Numbered from the stretch's first letter, positions 10,081 through 21,883 are shown. The stretch is 64,000 bases of DNA from Aphidius gifuensis (GCF_014905175.1 NC_057793.1:17454673-17518672); one strand, 5' to 3'. A program made the numbers and translations. Notes: generated by a model from the letters alone, not told the origin.

Positions 10081-10242
10081 CAGTCCAATTCACAGGGCAT
10101 TACAATTTAGGGCTTTTTTCATCCACCGGTGGCGCTTGTGGAGGTTTTATATGTGAAATCTATATAAAAAAAATTTTACAAGCGCCATCACCGGCAAAAA
10201 AAAGCCCTAAATTGTAAAAAATTTGCCTTGTGAATTGGACTG
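10081..10242. mobile_element. 162-bp hairpin MITE, Harbinger-like, copy B
   Basis: Same length and termini as copy A, inverted relative to it, flanked by CAG at 10078-10080 and 10243-10245. The internal gcgcttgt/acaagcgc pair and gggctttttt/aaaaaagccc arms are conserved. No coding capacity. Confidence 0.8.
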
Positions 10243-10623
10243 CAGATGATACTACAAAAGTGTATGATAGTTGAAAGTGCCCTCTTTTTCCTTTGTAATG
10301 AACTTACTCATTTATTTAATCTACACCACTACACAACTGTCGAAATTTTTTTTTTTATTATACAACAATAAATAATAAATTAATTCATCGGCATCTATAA
10401 AAAATTATGCTATAATTATTAAAGGAATAATTTTACAATACAATTGTACAATCACTATTTTGACTATACTTCGCGTTGTAAACGAAGCTTTTTATCGAGA
10501 AAACTAGAGACTCTAGGGTCTCTAGTCTTTTTGGTTGTTGTAAACAACGCCGTAAGCGGTTTGCAAAGGCGAGGCCTCGTTATCGTTGTTTTGCAGTGGC
10601 AATAGAAAAAAAAAAAAAAAACC
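10243..10623 (+). promoter_or_regulatory. 5' region of RGG-rich gene, with stem-loop
   Basis: AT-rich upstream region followed by a GC-richer leader (10440-10610). A perfect 9-bp stem actagagac/gtctctagt (10503-10511, 10518-10526) with a 6-nt loop lies ~100 bp before the ATG at 10624. A purine run immediately precedes accATGGC, a good Kozak context. No clear TATA box. Confidence 0.45.
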
Positions 10624-11775
10624 ATGGCTCAAGGAGTAAGTTCATATTTATTATTAATTATTGTTAACAAAATAGATTTCAATTTTAAAAAAATAAATAA
10701 TTAATAGTCGTGAATAGATAAACTTTTATGTTAAAATAATGAATATAATTTCTAATAGTAAGATATTGTAAGATAGTCCTACCAAAAAAATAACATAACC
10801 TTCATTTTACTTTTTTTTTGTAATAATTATAACATTTATATATTCATTATTTTAACTTATGAGTTTATTTATTCACGACTGTTAATTATCAAATTAAATA
10901 CAATATTATGATAATAACAATATATATAATTAATTTTCAGGACATTATAAATATACTGAAAAGTTTTGAGCGTGCTCGTGAAAAAGAGGAAGCATCTCGA
11001 ACACGACGCAGAGATGACCTTGCTCGACGTCACGAGCAAGCTCGAGCACAGCTCTATTTAATTGAAGAACAATTCATTCAGGAAGGCTATGATCTTCCAG
11101 GTGCGGCTTTCGATGATGTTATCTTTAATAATAATATTGATCAAATTGCTGATGATAATACTGATGATCGTGGTGATTTTGGTGCTGCTGTTGACCTCAA
11201 TGATGATCCCGGTGATGCTATTGACTTGACAATTGCTCGTCGTGAGGAAATGTTACGAGGTGTACCAGTCGGTGGTATTGCTGGGGTACCTGTCTATGAT
11301 AATATTGCTCGTGGTGTTGGTCGTGGTGGTGCTGGAAGATTGAGAGGAGAAAATACTGGACGTGGTAATGCTGCTGCTTATGGAGGTTATGGAGGACGTG
11401 GTGTAGCTGTCAATCCTGGGCAGATGCCAGTCGATGATACTGAACGTTTCAGGTAAACAATAAACAAATGTCATAAAATTTATTAATTAACTATATATAA
11501 AAATAAAAAAAATGAACAACAAACAACAACAATAAAATTCCAATTTAATCAACAATAATCAACAATTAAAAAAATAAATAACAATAATAAACTATAAATT
11601 TTTAATCATTTGTTGCAGATATTGGCGAAAACAGTATTTTAAATCTATACTCACCAATAGTGGTGGTGATGGAGGATCACGAAGACAAGGACGAGGAGGT
11701 AGACGAGGTAGACAAGGAGGTACACGAGGTGGTCGAGGTGCATTTAATAGTGGGAAAAATGTCTTTTTTTTATAA
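10624..11775 (+). CDS. Three-exon gene for an RGG-rich protein, family not recognised
   Basis: Exons 10624-10635 (MAQG), 10941-11452 and 11619-11775, joined by GT..AG introns in phases 0 and 2 without frame breaks. The stop is TAA 11773-11775 and the predicted protein is ~226 aa. The N-terminal part (after MAQG) is a charged helix rich in Glu/Arg (ERAREKEEASRTRRRDDLAR), then an acidic Asp/Asn-rich middle. The second half is Gly/Arg-rich with repeated GRGG, GGRG and RGG-like boxes, ending in a TRGGRGAF stretch. RGG boxes usually bind RNA and are arginine-methylated, so an RNA-associated nuclear or granule protein is plausible. The opposite-strand ORF over exon 2 is a shadow. This is one of the few intact-looking genes here. 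Confidence 0.75.
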
Positions 11776-12554
11776 AAAATTTTATATAGAAGTCTTAATC
11801 AAAAAAAAAACGTGATATGGTTAACAAAAGGTGATGTGAAAAGTACAAAGTTAATTTAAATTAATGATAATAATATATATTATTATAATAATAATAAAGT
11901 AAATAAATAATATTATTATAATAATAATAAAGTAAATAAATATATTATTATCAAGTATTGATTACTTGATAATAATAATAATAAATAAGTAAACAAACGT
12001 ACTGAAAAACTAAAAAAAAAATAACCTTTTAATTATTAAAAAAAGAATTAAGACTAAACTAAAACTAAATAAAGATAATTTGTATTACACCAAACAAAAA
12101 GAAACTTTTTTTACAATTTATTTATTGTCAATTTTTTAATTCCCCAATTTTCCATCTAAGTTTTTTTTTTAAAAAAAAGTGTGAGTGCTGTTTTTTTTAT
12201 AAATATAAACATGATTTAAAACATGATGATAATTTAATATGTGGTCTAATAATTGTATTATTTGTATCAAATGATTGTCGATTTAGTTCAGCTGTTTTTT
12301 TTTGTATACATTGTTGTGGAGAATATGCTGTTGTACTTGATGAAATGTGTTTTAGCATTTGCTGGTTCATTCAACGTATGGTGCACATGCTATTGCATCA
12401 ATATAGCTGTACTTGCACCTTCCTTAAGTATGTTCATCTGATTAAATTAATACTTGTGTTAATTAATAAGTATTTTATTTAAAAATACTATCATCAACTG
12501 ATTCAGTTGCTTCACCAGCTGGTTCAATTGTTTATGACAAGTTGGTGTGATACT
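11776..12554. other. 3' flank, AT-rich, no gene seen
   Basis: Contains tandem taataataataaagtaaataaat microsatellite (~11865-11950), several AATAAA-like signals that could serve the upstream gene, and nothing convincingly coding. Confidence 0.4.
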
Positions 12555-13873
12555 TTATTGAAATATCCCCTTGAAAAAACAAATTAAACAAATTAAGACT
12601 AAAACATCTGTAATTTTATTGCTTCGTGGCAAAGATAATTGTAATATATTTTTGAGCAATTTTATTGAAGAATCAGTGATGTTACTGTGACCGTTTAAAC
12701 AAATTATTTGTAAATTATTCATCTTTGAAAGTGCTACTACACCGTCATCGGTTATCTGAGCACAATTAATAGCTAAAATTTTTAATTGTTCCATGGTATT
12801 GGCAATAGTATACAAAGTATCATCTTTAATGAAGCAACTTGTTAAATTTAATGAGCTGATATTTATAAACGAAATTCCCAGATAAGGACGTTTTTTAAGA
12901 TATTCATTATGGTTGTAATAAAATGACATTTCATTATTTTTTAAATACTTGAATGAATCTTTGAAACCTCGTATACCAGCAACTTCAAAACGTTTCAAGG
13001 CTTTTAGTCGACGAATTACCTAAAAAAGTAATTATAGATGAGTATGTTAAAAAATAAAAAGAATACTTTTTTTTTTTTTTTGTAATAGATAGAAAGTTAC
13101 AACTTACACAACGAAGATTTTTTGGATAACGACAGCTTTCATCCAAGTGATTGACAAAATGCAACAAATACAGTTCAGTCAATGTACCAGCAATGTTTAT
13201 CAATGAATTTATTAAAGTCTCAGGTATTATTTGATTTTTCATATTTTCAAATATAACTGTCAAAGATTTTAGTTTAGATAGACGTGTAAATGCATTGGAC
13301 AACAGTGTACCGTGCAGAATGAAACTGAATCTCAATCGAAGTTTCTCGAGGTTTGGACAATAATCATTTATAATTGGCACTATGTTACAACGATCATAAG
13401 CTGTCAAGTCTAATATTGTTAAATAACGACCACATTTATCAAGCAGTGACTTTAAAAAATTTAATCTTTTATCACGCCTTTGATATTTTTTTAAACAATT
13501 TGGAAGTTCATGATATCGCCAATAAGTTAATTCAAGTTTTGTGACATTAAACCAAGAATAATCAAAGGCTCTTTTCCATTTTTTGCATACTAAAAAATAA
13601 AGTAAAAAAATTAATATTCATTTTTATTATCAGCATTTTTTATCGAATAATAAATATGCTTCCAATTATCATACCCAGTGCAATTTTTAGTCTCTCACAT
13701 GCTGGCACATACATGAATATTTCAGCCAGGCAATCATCGTTAACATAGTCAATTATTGTATTTTCAACAACATGGTCAATTGGTGCTGGTGTTGAGCCTT
13801 GAGCAATCACTGAACGAGGACGTAGTGGACTTGATTCTAATAGTATTGCATTTTCAATATTTTCTTTAAACAA
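12555..13873 (-). CDS. F-box/LRR-repeat protein, three exons visible
   Basis: Exon A 13873-13675 carries an F-box-like segment (VNDDCLAEIFMYVPACERL); splicing to exon B (~13591-13107) restores VCKKWKRAF, the classical end of an F-box. Exon B then continues with leucine-rich repeats to RC, and exon C (13021-12555) resumes VIRRLKAL with further LRRs of the AMN1/Fbxl type (LAINCAQITDDGVVALSKM, NITDSSIKLL). F-box proteins recruit substrates to SCF ubiquitin ligases through Skp1 and use LRRs to bind substrates. The 5' end is unresolved: the frame in exon A begins after a stop with no ATG, so an upstream exon is missing or the gene is damaged. The 3' end lies near an acceptor-like site and may extend further. 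Confidence 0.72.
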
Positions 13874-15595
13874 TTATTTTACCGGTGTATCAAATGAAAA
13901 TACACTTTCATCCTTGTAAATTTATAAAATAATTTGTCACCATTTGTCACCATCACAAACAATATTTATATTATTTATTTATATATTTATGTTGTTTATT
14001 TTTCTTACATTTAACTGCATTTGACGTGAGAGTCAACATATTCTGGAGGTTATGTATGAATGAATATAAAAAATAAAATAATAATAATAAAATTATGCAG
14101 TGCAGCCAATATAGCAACACAAAAAAAGAAAAAAGAAATAATTGCAAAGTTTATTACCAACTGAACGGAAGAAATCTGGTCGATTTGAGAAAAATGTAAA
14201 GACCGTAAATATCAAAATTATGCTTTAAATATAATTACGCAACGAAAAAATCTGATTTTTTTTTTAAAAAAAAGGTCGACATCGATTTATGGGATCATTA
14301 CCAAACCTCAGCATCCTCATTCAACTCTATCATATTTTAATTAAATTTCTAATAGATTCGCGACGGAAGGGGGCAAAATATTTGATGTATAATAAGGCAC
14401 GGTAGTAGTAGTTATCTCATCTCACACATATTCTCATCCACACACATACTTTCTTTCTCATACTTGACTCGAGGCACTACCGTGCCTCTTGATTAAAAAC
14501 ATTTCGAAAATATCCATGGATGATAGAAATAATAATTGATTATTAAATTGTGGTCAAGACTTACCTGATATTGTGTACGAATATAATGTCTCAGTAGAAG
14601 ACCGCAATAAAATGTGTCAAAAAAGATGAGTAAGATGGACTGACTTTTATAGCCTTACCCCACTTTTATTAACTATTACTAGCGACATCATCACATCACA
14701 TTTTCATTAACCACTAGCGTCATTGCGACAGATACAAAAAATATCAAACTAAAGGGAAGATGTAACTAAGGATGTAGCTAAAATAGTAGAAATCATTCTA
14801 ACCGATGAAAGAAGATTAGAAATTTTTTTTTAAAAAATATGAGTTGTCTTTGAGGATTAGAAGGTTATGCACAAATTCATTGTCGGTGTTGCAGAGCGCT
14901 TCTGACGTCACAGAGAAAACTGATCGGACTATGCTATAAAAAATAATAAAGTGAAAAGCGCTTGCGTCCGTATACAATATATGAGTGTGTGTTTGAACAT
15001 ACTACATCTAATTTTTGTGAAGTTTATAACTAATTACAAATTATTTGTCTGGTCAAAATATGAAAATTTTTCGCGCAATCGATAAAACTGGATTTCTAGT
15101 ATATGTGTGATTTTTTTCAAGACTTTTTCTATCAGAAAAATGGTTGAAATCTTCATATGAGACAATGTTAAATATTATTTTTCAATAATTAACGTACAAC
15201 GCTAGCAAATTTTTGGGGCGGGGGTCTAAATCCAGCTCCTATCCTTTAACACAGGAAATATTCATGCTTGACAACCCCAAAAAAAAAAAAAAATAAAAAA
15301 AAATATTTTCAGTTAGTTTTTTTGTATGAAATCAATCATTATTTATATATATTTTGATCAGTATAATTCCATGGGCACATTAAGATGCGTTAATATTTCA
15401 TTTTATCTAATCTCAAAATTTTATAACATCCTCATTCCATCATGTTTACTAGCGTTGTACAATAATTTAAAAAGAAAATTTTTTAACCGATCAATATAAG
15501 AAAATAATTATACCGTTGTATTTAGAAATGATCTATTTAAGTTCTAATAAAAACACAATATTTTTTAAGATTTTAAATCAATTTATTTTAAATTT
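13874..15595. other. Intergenic AT-rich region with one stem-loop
   Basis: No supported gene. An 11-bp inverted pair ggcacggtagt (14396-14406) and actaccgtgcc (14476-14486) brackets a pyrimidine-rich 69-nt loop (ctcatctcacacatattc...), which could be a small non-autonomous element or hairpin. Otherwise A/T runs. Confidence 0.4.
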
Positions 15596-16495
15596 TCAAA
15601 AAAACATGAAGTCTTGCGACCACATTGGGTCTTTACAAATCCGGCCTTTTTTTGAAACTTCACGTGGACTATAACAACAATTGTAATAGTCCACATTTTC
15701 TAGGCGTCCGTTCAACTCCTCCGGATCGAGGATAACAGTGTCAGCATCATCATCATCATCATCATCATAATCATCATAATAATTGTTTTCATGCTGTTGT
15801 TGTTCTTCTTCTTCTTCTTCTTCCTCTTCATTTTTAACTGAAAAAAAATAAAAAACGAAATTAAAAATTTATAAAATTAAAAAAATTGTGAGGTTAAAAA
15901 TTAAATAAAAAAATTACCATCTCCTAACAAGTCTACAGCATCCTGTTCCATCCCATGCTGCTGTTGTTGCTCTTCTTCCTTTTTTTTTTTAACTGAAAAA
16001 TGAAAAACAAAAAGAAGGAAATTAAAAATTTGTAAATTATGAAAATTTTTCAGGTTAAAAAGAAAAAAATACGAAATTAACTTTAGGAAAATAGTCTGTC
16101 ACGTCGTATTCCACATCTCGAGTGTCCTTCGTTACTGTAAGAAAAAAATTTTTTAATTTAAAAATTTCAACAAAAATTTTAAAAAAACTAAAACTGTATA
16201 AAAAAATACTTACAATGCATTGACTCCTGTTCTTCTTCATGTACGCGAGCAGTATCATCTTGATCTAGAAAAAATTATGAAAATGAAAAAATTCTAAAAT
16301 AAAAAAGAGAAAGAAAATTATCTGAAAAAAAGGATTACCTGGATATGACGGCTCGACGACCACTTGCTCTCCTCTGGAGCCTCCAGGAGTTGCTGCATCA
16401 GGAAGAAGGAATACTAGGGCTGCAGCATCATCGATCATTTGATTTTTTACTGAAGGTGGTAGCGCTCTTGACCATCTTCTTATGTTTCTCTCCAT
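15596..16495 (-). CDS. Five-exon gene for a small acidic protein, family not recognised
   Basis: ATG 16495 (MERNIRRWSRALPPSVKNQM). Exons 16495-16339, 16264-16214, 15992-15918 and 15837-15596 are all joined in phase 1 and give ~174 aa ending GRICKDPMWSQDFMFF. An additional exon with good sites (16134-16082, KDTRDVEYDVTDYFPK) would break frame if followed by the next exon; it could be an alternative 3' exon ending at a nearby in-frame stop. The protein has an N-terminal basic/hydrophobic part, then KKKKEEEQQQQ and long Glu/Gln/Asp runs, and a Cys/Tyr-containing tail (DYYNCCYSPREV). The amino-acid runs come from GAA/GAT microsatellite-like DNA. No function can be assigned. Confidence 0.6.
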
Positions 16496-17698
16496 TGTTC
16501 TATTTATAAGCGGAGCTCTCTGAAATTAAATAAATAAAAAAATAATATGAATGATAAAAAAATTTAAAAAAATGATAACCTTCATAATCGGAACGGAAAA
16601 AAAAAAAAAAAAAAAAAATACGAAGACTTATTGGAACACGTGCGAGTGATGCAATTTTTTGTTTCTCACAAACATATTCCAATCAATCTTTATTAATCTT
16701 TTTATAATTTTATTTTTCTATTTTATTCTATGTTATTTATTCTTTTTTATTTTATTTTATTTTATATACTAATATATATTAATTCATGGTTTTCTATTAT
16801 ATTTTTTTCTTCACGTACATGTTTAGCAAAGAAAAAATAGAAAGAAAAAAAAAAAAAAAAAATTTAATAAAAAAAACCATGGATTAATATATCAAACGAA
16901 AGAATAAATAAAATAGAATAAATTAATAAAAAAATTAATAAAGTTTGGTTAAAGACACGTGCACATGATGAAATTTTCTCACGCACATGTTCAGCAAAGG
17001 AAAAATATAATAAAAAACTACACCAGTAAATACAGAAAAACCACACCAGTAAATTTAGAAAAAAACAGTAAATAATAGAAAATTAATTAATTAATATAAT
17101 AAAAATAATTGACTTACCCTTCTATTCATTCTTGAACTTATTATTTAAAAAAAAAAAATCACTCAACACACGACCGCACTTCTTAAAGAATCAAGCTTTA
17201 AGAAAATTCAATCGAGAAAAACTTGAAAATTTGCAAGCATGACGAGAGCGCCCTTTGCGGAAAAAAATAAGAATCATAACTATTTTACCAACATATTTCA
17301 TCTTGAATTCGAAAATTAAAAAAGTCAAAAAGAACAATAACTATTTTACCGACATATTTCATCTTGAATATGATTGATCCTCAATTCGAACCATCATCGA
17401 GATAAATTTTTTGTATAAATAATAAGTGCAAAAGAAATCATTTTATTTGAGTTTTCATTCTCTTAAATTGTTTACAATTACAGCTAAATTCAGGACATAT
17501 TCGGAACATTCGGGACAGGCGGATAATAATAATGCGATGTGACGTCATACTAAATAGAAAAAACAATATGACGTCTTACGAAAAAACATTATGCCATCTC
17601 CTTATTATTATTATTACGAAATAAAAAATATGCAGAAAAAAAAAGAAATGAAAAAAAAAAAATATATATATAGTCAAGTCCCCCAAGGTGCACCATAA
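16496..17698. other. Upstream AT-rich region
   Basis: Poly-A/T tracts and a ~60-bp direct repeat with core aactattttacc(a/g)acatatttcatcttgaat at ~17278 and ~17339. No gene seen. Confidence 0.4.
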
Positions 17699-18415
17699 GT
17701 GTTCCGTAGGATTTTTTATTTTTTTTTTTTGTTGTTTGATTTTTCTTTTCATTTTGTTGTAAAATAAATGACTTTTTTTTTCGTTTTATTTTAGTTTCTA
17801 ATGGTGTTTATTTCTGTTGTTTAATAAAAAAAAAATAAACGACCGAAAAATTTCAAAAAAATAACGTAAAGTCTACAGATGAAGCGTCATCGATTGAAAC
17901 ATTGCCGAAATCGATCTGTCAATATTTGAAATTGGGCCCTATCGAAAAATGGAAATATTAAATTTAATAAGGCCCAAAAATTGAAAATAAATATGATAAT
18001 TGCTTTTGGGAAGAAAAACAAACATAAATTTCATTTAACATCAACTAATTCTGTTCGGCGGTTCGAAAAATATCTTGCAAAAACAAATTCTGACACTACA
18101 TTTTGTTTAATAAAAAAAAAAGTAAACGACCAAAAAACTTAAAAAAAATATCGTAGAGTCTACAGATGAAGTGTCGTCGATTGAATCATTGCCAGATCCG
18201 ATCCGTCAATATTTGAAATTGGGCCCTATAGAAAAATGGCACTATCACAACTGATAAGGGCCAAAAATTGAAAATAAATACGATGATTGCTTTTGGGAAA
18301 AAAAATGGAACCTAATGGGCTTCCTAGAAGCCAATTCGATTTATAACTTTTATTTTTATCGCGAAATAACAAAAAGTCACACGAAAAGTGAAAACATAAG
18401 TGTCCTACGGAACAC
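17699..18415. mobile_element. Non-autonomous TIR element, Harbinger-like, copy A (717 bp)
   Basis: Ends GTGTTCCGTAGGA and TCCTACGGAACAC are inverted, flanked by TAA on both sides (17696-17698, 18416-18418), matching the TWA duplications of PIF/Harbinger. The interior contains a ~290-bp direct duplication (both parts include gatccgatccgtcaatatttg-like and ttgaaattgggccct sequence). No ORF. A left-truncated relative is at 42992-43499. Confidence 0.72.
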
Positions 18416-18741
18416 TAAAAAGCGCATCGTCAGTAAAAAATAAATCTTGGCACATGATTGAAACAATACAGCTGGAATGACCGCGCGTGCCCGCTGCCCA
18501 ACAACAGATCATGTTTCGATGTAGATCTAACATAAAATATGTATTCTTTAAAACATCATTTACATATGTATATTAAAAAGAGATGGAAACTTTTCTAATT
18601 ACTCTGCATTTTTTTTATCATGTTTGAATACATTTTACCTGGACGACATATCAGTTTAGTCGGGATTGACATTCAAGCAAGACGTTGCTTCATTTTTATT
18701 ATATTTCCGTTGTGAATTAATAAGTGTTTATAAATATAGAT
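18416..18741. other. Spacer before pseudogene
   Basis: AT-rich; likely the 5' flank/UTR of the gene remnant at 18742. Nothing else seen. Confidence 0.35.
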
Positions 18742-19501
18742 ATGGACACATTAAAACCTCTGGTAATTATTATTTTTAAATATTATTTTTAAATATTATG
18801 ATAAATTTTTTTGGTAAAATTTTTATTTTGTTTTAATTTTTTTAAAGTTGAAAACTCATCGAGAAGCTCTTCGAAGTTTATCTGGAACGGAGATGTGGTG
18901 TCGATACAGACAACGAACTAATTAAGATGTTCCAGTAGTATTACGGAAACGAAATTTCATTTTGGTTAGTTTTTATTGATGGATAAATTATTTTAAAAAT
19001 TAAATTCAATAATTTAATAATAATCAAACTTATTTATCAGATTCAATATCATATTGAGCCATCTTCGGTTTATTACGTGCTTTAAAATTATTTCCCACAT
19101 TAGCTGGGTTTATAATGTTTGACGATGATGATTTGGATGCAAAACCTAGATTCAAAATTGGTATGTTTTTTTTTTTTTTAGTTATATGTTTATTTATTTA
19201 TTTTTTTGGAAAAAAAAAAAACCTATTCAAGTTTTTTACTGATATAATTTTTATTATTAGTGAACTATACACCAGAAGAGGATGATAATGTCAATGCTAA
19301 TATAGAAGATGAAAACGACTTAGCTATGGATGAAATGGAACATAACATATTATTACAACACATGGCAGGTAATAATTTGTGACTTTTACTTTTTATTTTG
19401 ATTTTTCAAGTAAAAAATAATTGCAAATTAATCAACAACTTTCTTTCTAGTGAGCTATACATTGGTCCCCGATGATAGATATGGCACAATTATAACTGCT
19501 C
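18742..19501 (+). pseudogene. Pseudogene paralogue of the six-exon gene at 55679-56601
   Basis: Exons 18742-18762, 18848-18964, 19041-19160, 19261-19368 and 19451-19501 match the paralogue one for one. Lengths are 21/117/120/108/51 against 27/117/121/108/51 nt, and intron positions are the same. Shared residues include THREALR..SGTEM (paralogue PHRDALRRLCETEM), RKRNFIL, DDDDLDAKPRF and DENDLAMDEME. It is broken by TAA 18923-18925 in exon 2, by a one-base shortening of exon 3 that brings a stop, and by loss of the last exon, which is replaced by an LTR starting at 19507. Splice sites are still canonical, so the decay looks recent. Confidence 0.8.
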
Positions 19502-19506
19502 GTAAG

Positions 19507-20740
19507 TGTTACATCCAACAGGATGCAGCAATATTTAAATTAGATAATAATAGAATGAGGCCAATGAAAGATTGAAATAAACAGATAAGATCAATACAAA
19601 AGCTGTAAAGCAATAAAAACCTAAAACGCATTAGACATAAAAAGATATTCCAAGAAAAACTATAAAACTAGAGACGAAACACATGACTAAAATAAAAAAA
19701 GTACATAATAAAAAATATATAAAAAGTGCATAGGAATTAGGGAAAAGTTAAAATTCCAAGAAAAGTAATAAAACTAGAGCCAGACCCTTAGACGATAACA
19801 CAAAAAAACGACAGACTGAAGCAATAAAAAGAAATACAAGACGGACCGACAAGAAATATAAAAAAAAGGGATATCTTGAGAAAATAGAAACGACAAACAC
19901 TCAGAAAAGTAATAAAATGTAAAATTTATGACCCTCGACCCATGGGACCTAGCGTACCCCCTTTTGCACACGAAAACGACGCTTTCCTGTCCCAAAAAGT
20001 AAAGCGTCCCTAGGTCCCAATTCATATAAATACTCCGGAAAATTTATCCAGAGTTAGTTATCGACACTCCAGGACCAGCTCTATATCGTCTCTTTGACCC
20101 TCGTCTTAATTATTAATTCGAAGTTAAAACTTAGAAAATTTTCAACATTTGTCTTATATAAAGTTTAACTTTACATTTATTTTATATAAAAATTTGAATC
20201 AACAATTAGTTAAAACAATTCGTAATTTGAACTTAATTCCAAATAAATCTTTTGTAAATATTTCTATTTTACAATAGAAATATTTTTATTAATTAAAATA
20301 AAGCGTAGAGTCAGTGTAAGTGTTTGTGAAACGAATTAGCACTCGACTCATCATCGTTCAACCTCAATCAATAATCAATCAACAGTCAATTCATAATCAA
20401 TCCAACACCGAGGGGTAATCAAGAGAATCAGAGCTAAACAATTGAATCAAAACCATTATAACCAAATCAACCAATGTAAGTCATTCATTATTGTAAAATT
20501 TATATTATACACTACACACAACACGAAATAATACAACTGCAACGATTAATAAATTAAATAAATATCATTCATAATTTTAACAACAAATCAAGTGTGATAA
20601 TTACAACAACAACCTATCCCTCTCTCTCGTCCACAGTCTTTCCCTATTCGCGCCGTGAACCCGATCTATTGACCGAAAGGTTAGGATCGAATCAAAGTAA
20701 GTACATATTACAATTATTACGGGTAAACTCGGACATAACA
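19507..20740 (+). mobile_element. Long terminal repeat (1234 bp) of an LTR retrotransposon
   Basis: Starts TGTTACATCC and ends GGACATAACA, so the termini are the inverted TGTTA/TAACA pair of an LTR. A TATA-like catataaat (~20021) and downstream AATAAA signals are inside. Immediately 3' is ATTTGGCGCCCAAAC, which looks like a primer-binding site. No second LTR or pol was found for this family in the window, so it is a 5' LTR with a stump of leader. It interrupts the paralogue pseudogene. Confidence 0.65.
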
Positions 20741-21605
20741 ATTTGGCGCCCAAACACTTGTGACACGGAAACCCAAGCGAAAATAAAGACCGATAGGGAG
20801 TGATAAAAAAGTGAAAGTGAACTTAGATAATTACGCGAATATTAGATAATTAGATTCAACCCTCAAGAAAAATTACGCGAGTAAAAATAAAATTAAACGG
20901 TCCTGACGATAAACTCCTCGCGCTAATTACACGGGAATAGAATCACGGTATAAAGAATTTTTAATACAAAATTATAAGAATAAAAAATTAAGTGAAACAA
21001 TTACATACGCGACAAAAAAGTTAATTAATTAAATTTAAACAAAACATTACAAATAATATAAGAAAAACAATTGAAAACATTTTAAAAGACGCGACAAAAA
21101 TACAATTAATTAATAAATTCGTATTAAAATAATTTTTATTTTTGAATTCTCCTAATTTTTGATTTAATAATTTATTATTATTTATTATAATATTTTATAT
21201 CTAGGTGAAATTTGTTTCATTTGTTGACAAAAGAATTTTTCAAGAGAAAAAAAAAAAAAAAAAACAGAAACTGTGTGTTAACAGCAGGGTGTTTACGACC
21301 ACAGTAAACAAAAATATAAGGAAAAAAAAGATAAGATAGTTTGAAAATATTTTCATGAGCCTTCAAGCCGGAAAACCAATTTGCACGCTTTGACCCTGAG
21401 ACTCCACTAAAGTTTCTCAATTCTATCCCTTTGAATCCTTAGTATTTCCTTAAAAATATATTGGTCATCATTAAAAACATTTTTGAAAAATCCGGATGCT
21501 GAAGTGGACATGGTAGAAATAATGAAAATAAAATACGTATATAGGCCTCTCTGTGCTAAGAAAAAAAAAAAGAAAATTTCGGAGAAATACGACGAAAATG
21601 AATTT
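20741..21605. other. Retroelement leader remnant and AT-rich spacer
   Basis: Primer-binding-site-like start at 20742 followed by ~400 bp of purine-rich leader without ORF. The remainder is AT-rich with a poly-A tract at ~21246. No gag or pol recognised. Confidence 0.4.
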
Positions 21606-21800
21606 TTTTTTACAATATCGTCGATATAACGATACGATACGATATAGAGACGATACGATACGATACGATATGGTCAATTTTCGATACGATATGGAGACGA
21701 TATGACCACTTGACGATACGATACGAGACGATATGGCCTTTAAAAAATCCGATACGATACGATATGAGGCCTTTCATCGTATCGTATCGTATCGCGGCAT
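21606..21800. repeat. CGATACGATA-type simple satellite with palindromic end
   Basis: Irregular array of cgata/cgatat pentamers and hexamers (gatacgatacgatat..., gagacgatatgg) reading one way from ~21625 to ~21770. It then turns to the reverse complement catcgtatcgtatcgtatcg at 21776-21795, so array ends can pair. Confidence 0.8.
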
Positions 21801-21883
21801 CACTATACAGAGGTCGCTTCAAAATAAGCCTCTTGAAGAAAACGCGGATTCGCAGGGTATATTTGTCGTGCTAAAAAAAATAC

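Noticed and set aside
11253..11474. Minus-strand 73-codon Ser/Thr-rich ORF
   Set aside because: Antisense of the RGG-coding exon.
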